From positions 1 through 64,000 of the forward strand of contig NZ_OVCN01000013.1 of assembly GCF_900406815.1 (NCBI RefSeq): a DNA stretch of 64,000 nucleotides, written 5' to 3'. Made by a program: the position numbers and the translations under genes. The notes below the pieces were generated by a model that did not search any database, was not told the origin of the DNA, and worked only from the letters and a program-made list of their open reading frames with translations. This document shows, piece after piece, positions 63,715-64,000 of the stretch; within the stretch, counting starts at the first letter, position 1; each line of letters opens with the position of its first letter. This DNA is from Acinetobacter haemolyticus (GTDB lineage Bacteria > Pseudomonadota > Gammaproteobacteria > Pseudomonadales > Moraxellaceae).

Positions 63715-64000
63715 TTAAGGTTCAACTTCAACATATTGCTGTCGATATTGCTTAGGTGATAATTCAAAAGTTCGTTTAAATGCTTGGCTGAAAGCTGTTT
63801 CAGATGAATAGCCCACTTTATTGGCGATGACTTGTATAGAGTAGTTGCTTTTACGTAAAAATTGGCTTGCTAGGCGCATACGATGCTGTTGTAAATAAGC
63901 GAGAGGAGACTCACCAATGACTTCATGGAATAAACTCGCAAACTTCGAGCGTGACATACAGCACTGCTCTGCAAGGGATTCGACAGTCCAAGCGTCTTCC
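63715..64000 (-). CDS. AraC-family transcriptional regulator, C-terminal part (5' end outside window)
   Basis: Only the C-terminal DNA-binding part is visible. The frame stays open to the window edge, reading EDAWTVESLAEQCCMSRSKF and then LFHEVIGESPLAYLQQHRM and VIANKVGYSSETAFSQAFKR, the two helix-turn-helix units of the AraC/XylS type. An internal ATG at 63957 lies inside the first helix-turn-helix and is not the start. The effector domain, and therefore the regulated pathway, is outside the window. It is convergent with lpxA. Confidence 0.9.
   Translation of the reverse strand, partial: EDAWTVESLAEQCCMSRSKFASLFHEVIGESPLAYLQQHRMRLASQFLRKSNYSIQVIANKVGYSSETAFSQAFKRTFELSPKQYRQQYVEVEP

Noticed and set aside
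1..64000. Mobile elements, prophage, defence systems or a CRISPR array
   Set aside because: No transposase, integrase, phage structural gene, defence gene or repeat-spacer pattern was seen; gene content and order are housekeeping throughout.

Overview
The window reads as a chromosomal segment of an Acinetobacter-like gammaproteobacterium. The base composition is AT-rich. The TusDCBE sulfur relay set, the aroQ-accB-accC operon and the long pyrH-to-lpxA envelope operon all fit that group, and every recognisable gene is a housekeeping or assimilatory-metabolism gene. I see no insertion sequence, prophage, CRISPR array, tRNA or rRNA. The species cannot be fixed from the sequence alone.

Layout. 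Bases 1-863 hold the 3' end of dnaX, opening inside a hexanucleotide repeat that encodes Glu-Pro dipeptides. Bases 0.9-14.9 kb hold a mixed set: thioesterase, Fe-alcohol dehydrogenase, a small tyrosine phosphatase, murB, an ElyC/YdcF-like protein, hydrolases, an FMN glutamate-synthase-like protein, an MFS carrier, an amidase, and aroQ-accB-accC. Bases 15.5-35.2 kb form a nitrate assimilation and molybdenum cofactor block: nasS and nasT (sensor and antiterminator), a nitrate transporter, nirB, a NirD-flavoprotein fusion, nasA, mobA, a D-serine dehydratase, a second molybdopterin oxidoreductase, and moaA-moaD-moaE-moaCB-moeA. Bases 35.4-48.3 kb hold regulators, an EamA exporter with its divergent MocR regulator, tusDCBE, a degenerate epimerase, fumC, a tandem glycine riboswitch in front of a DadA-type dehydrogenase, ispF, argF and a TetR regulator. 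Bases 48.4-51.0 kb hold ntrC and ntrB. Bases 51.3-63.7 kb hold rimO and then pyrH-frr-uppS-cdsA-dxr-rseP-bamA-ompH-lpxD-fabZ-lpxA. The window ends in a truncated AraC-family gene.

How the parts work together. Four sequences in this window match the sigma-54 promoter consensus (GG and GC separated by exactly 10 bp) with at most one mismatch in the defined positions. They lie in front of the nitrate operon, the divergent nasTS pair, the moa operon and ntrBC itself. NtrC-like boxes ending in TGGTGCA lie roughly 90-170 bp upstream of them. The nitrate leader RNA also contains a hexaloop of the kind bound by ANTAR proteins, followed by a second candidate hexaloop whose 3' arm overlaps a short terminator hairpin. 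This suggests one circuit: NtrBC senses nitrogen limitation and opens sigma-54 promoters, NasS/NasT then gates the nitrate operon by nitrate-dependent antitermination, and cofactor synthesis is raised at the same time. The sites were read by eye; the regulatory circuit is inference from established NtrC, sigma-54 and NasST knowledge.
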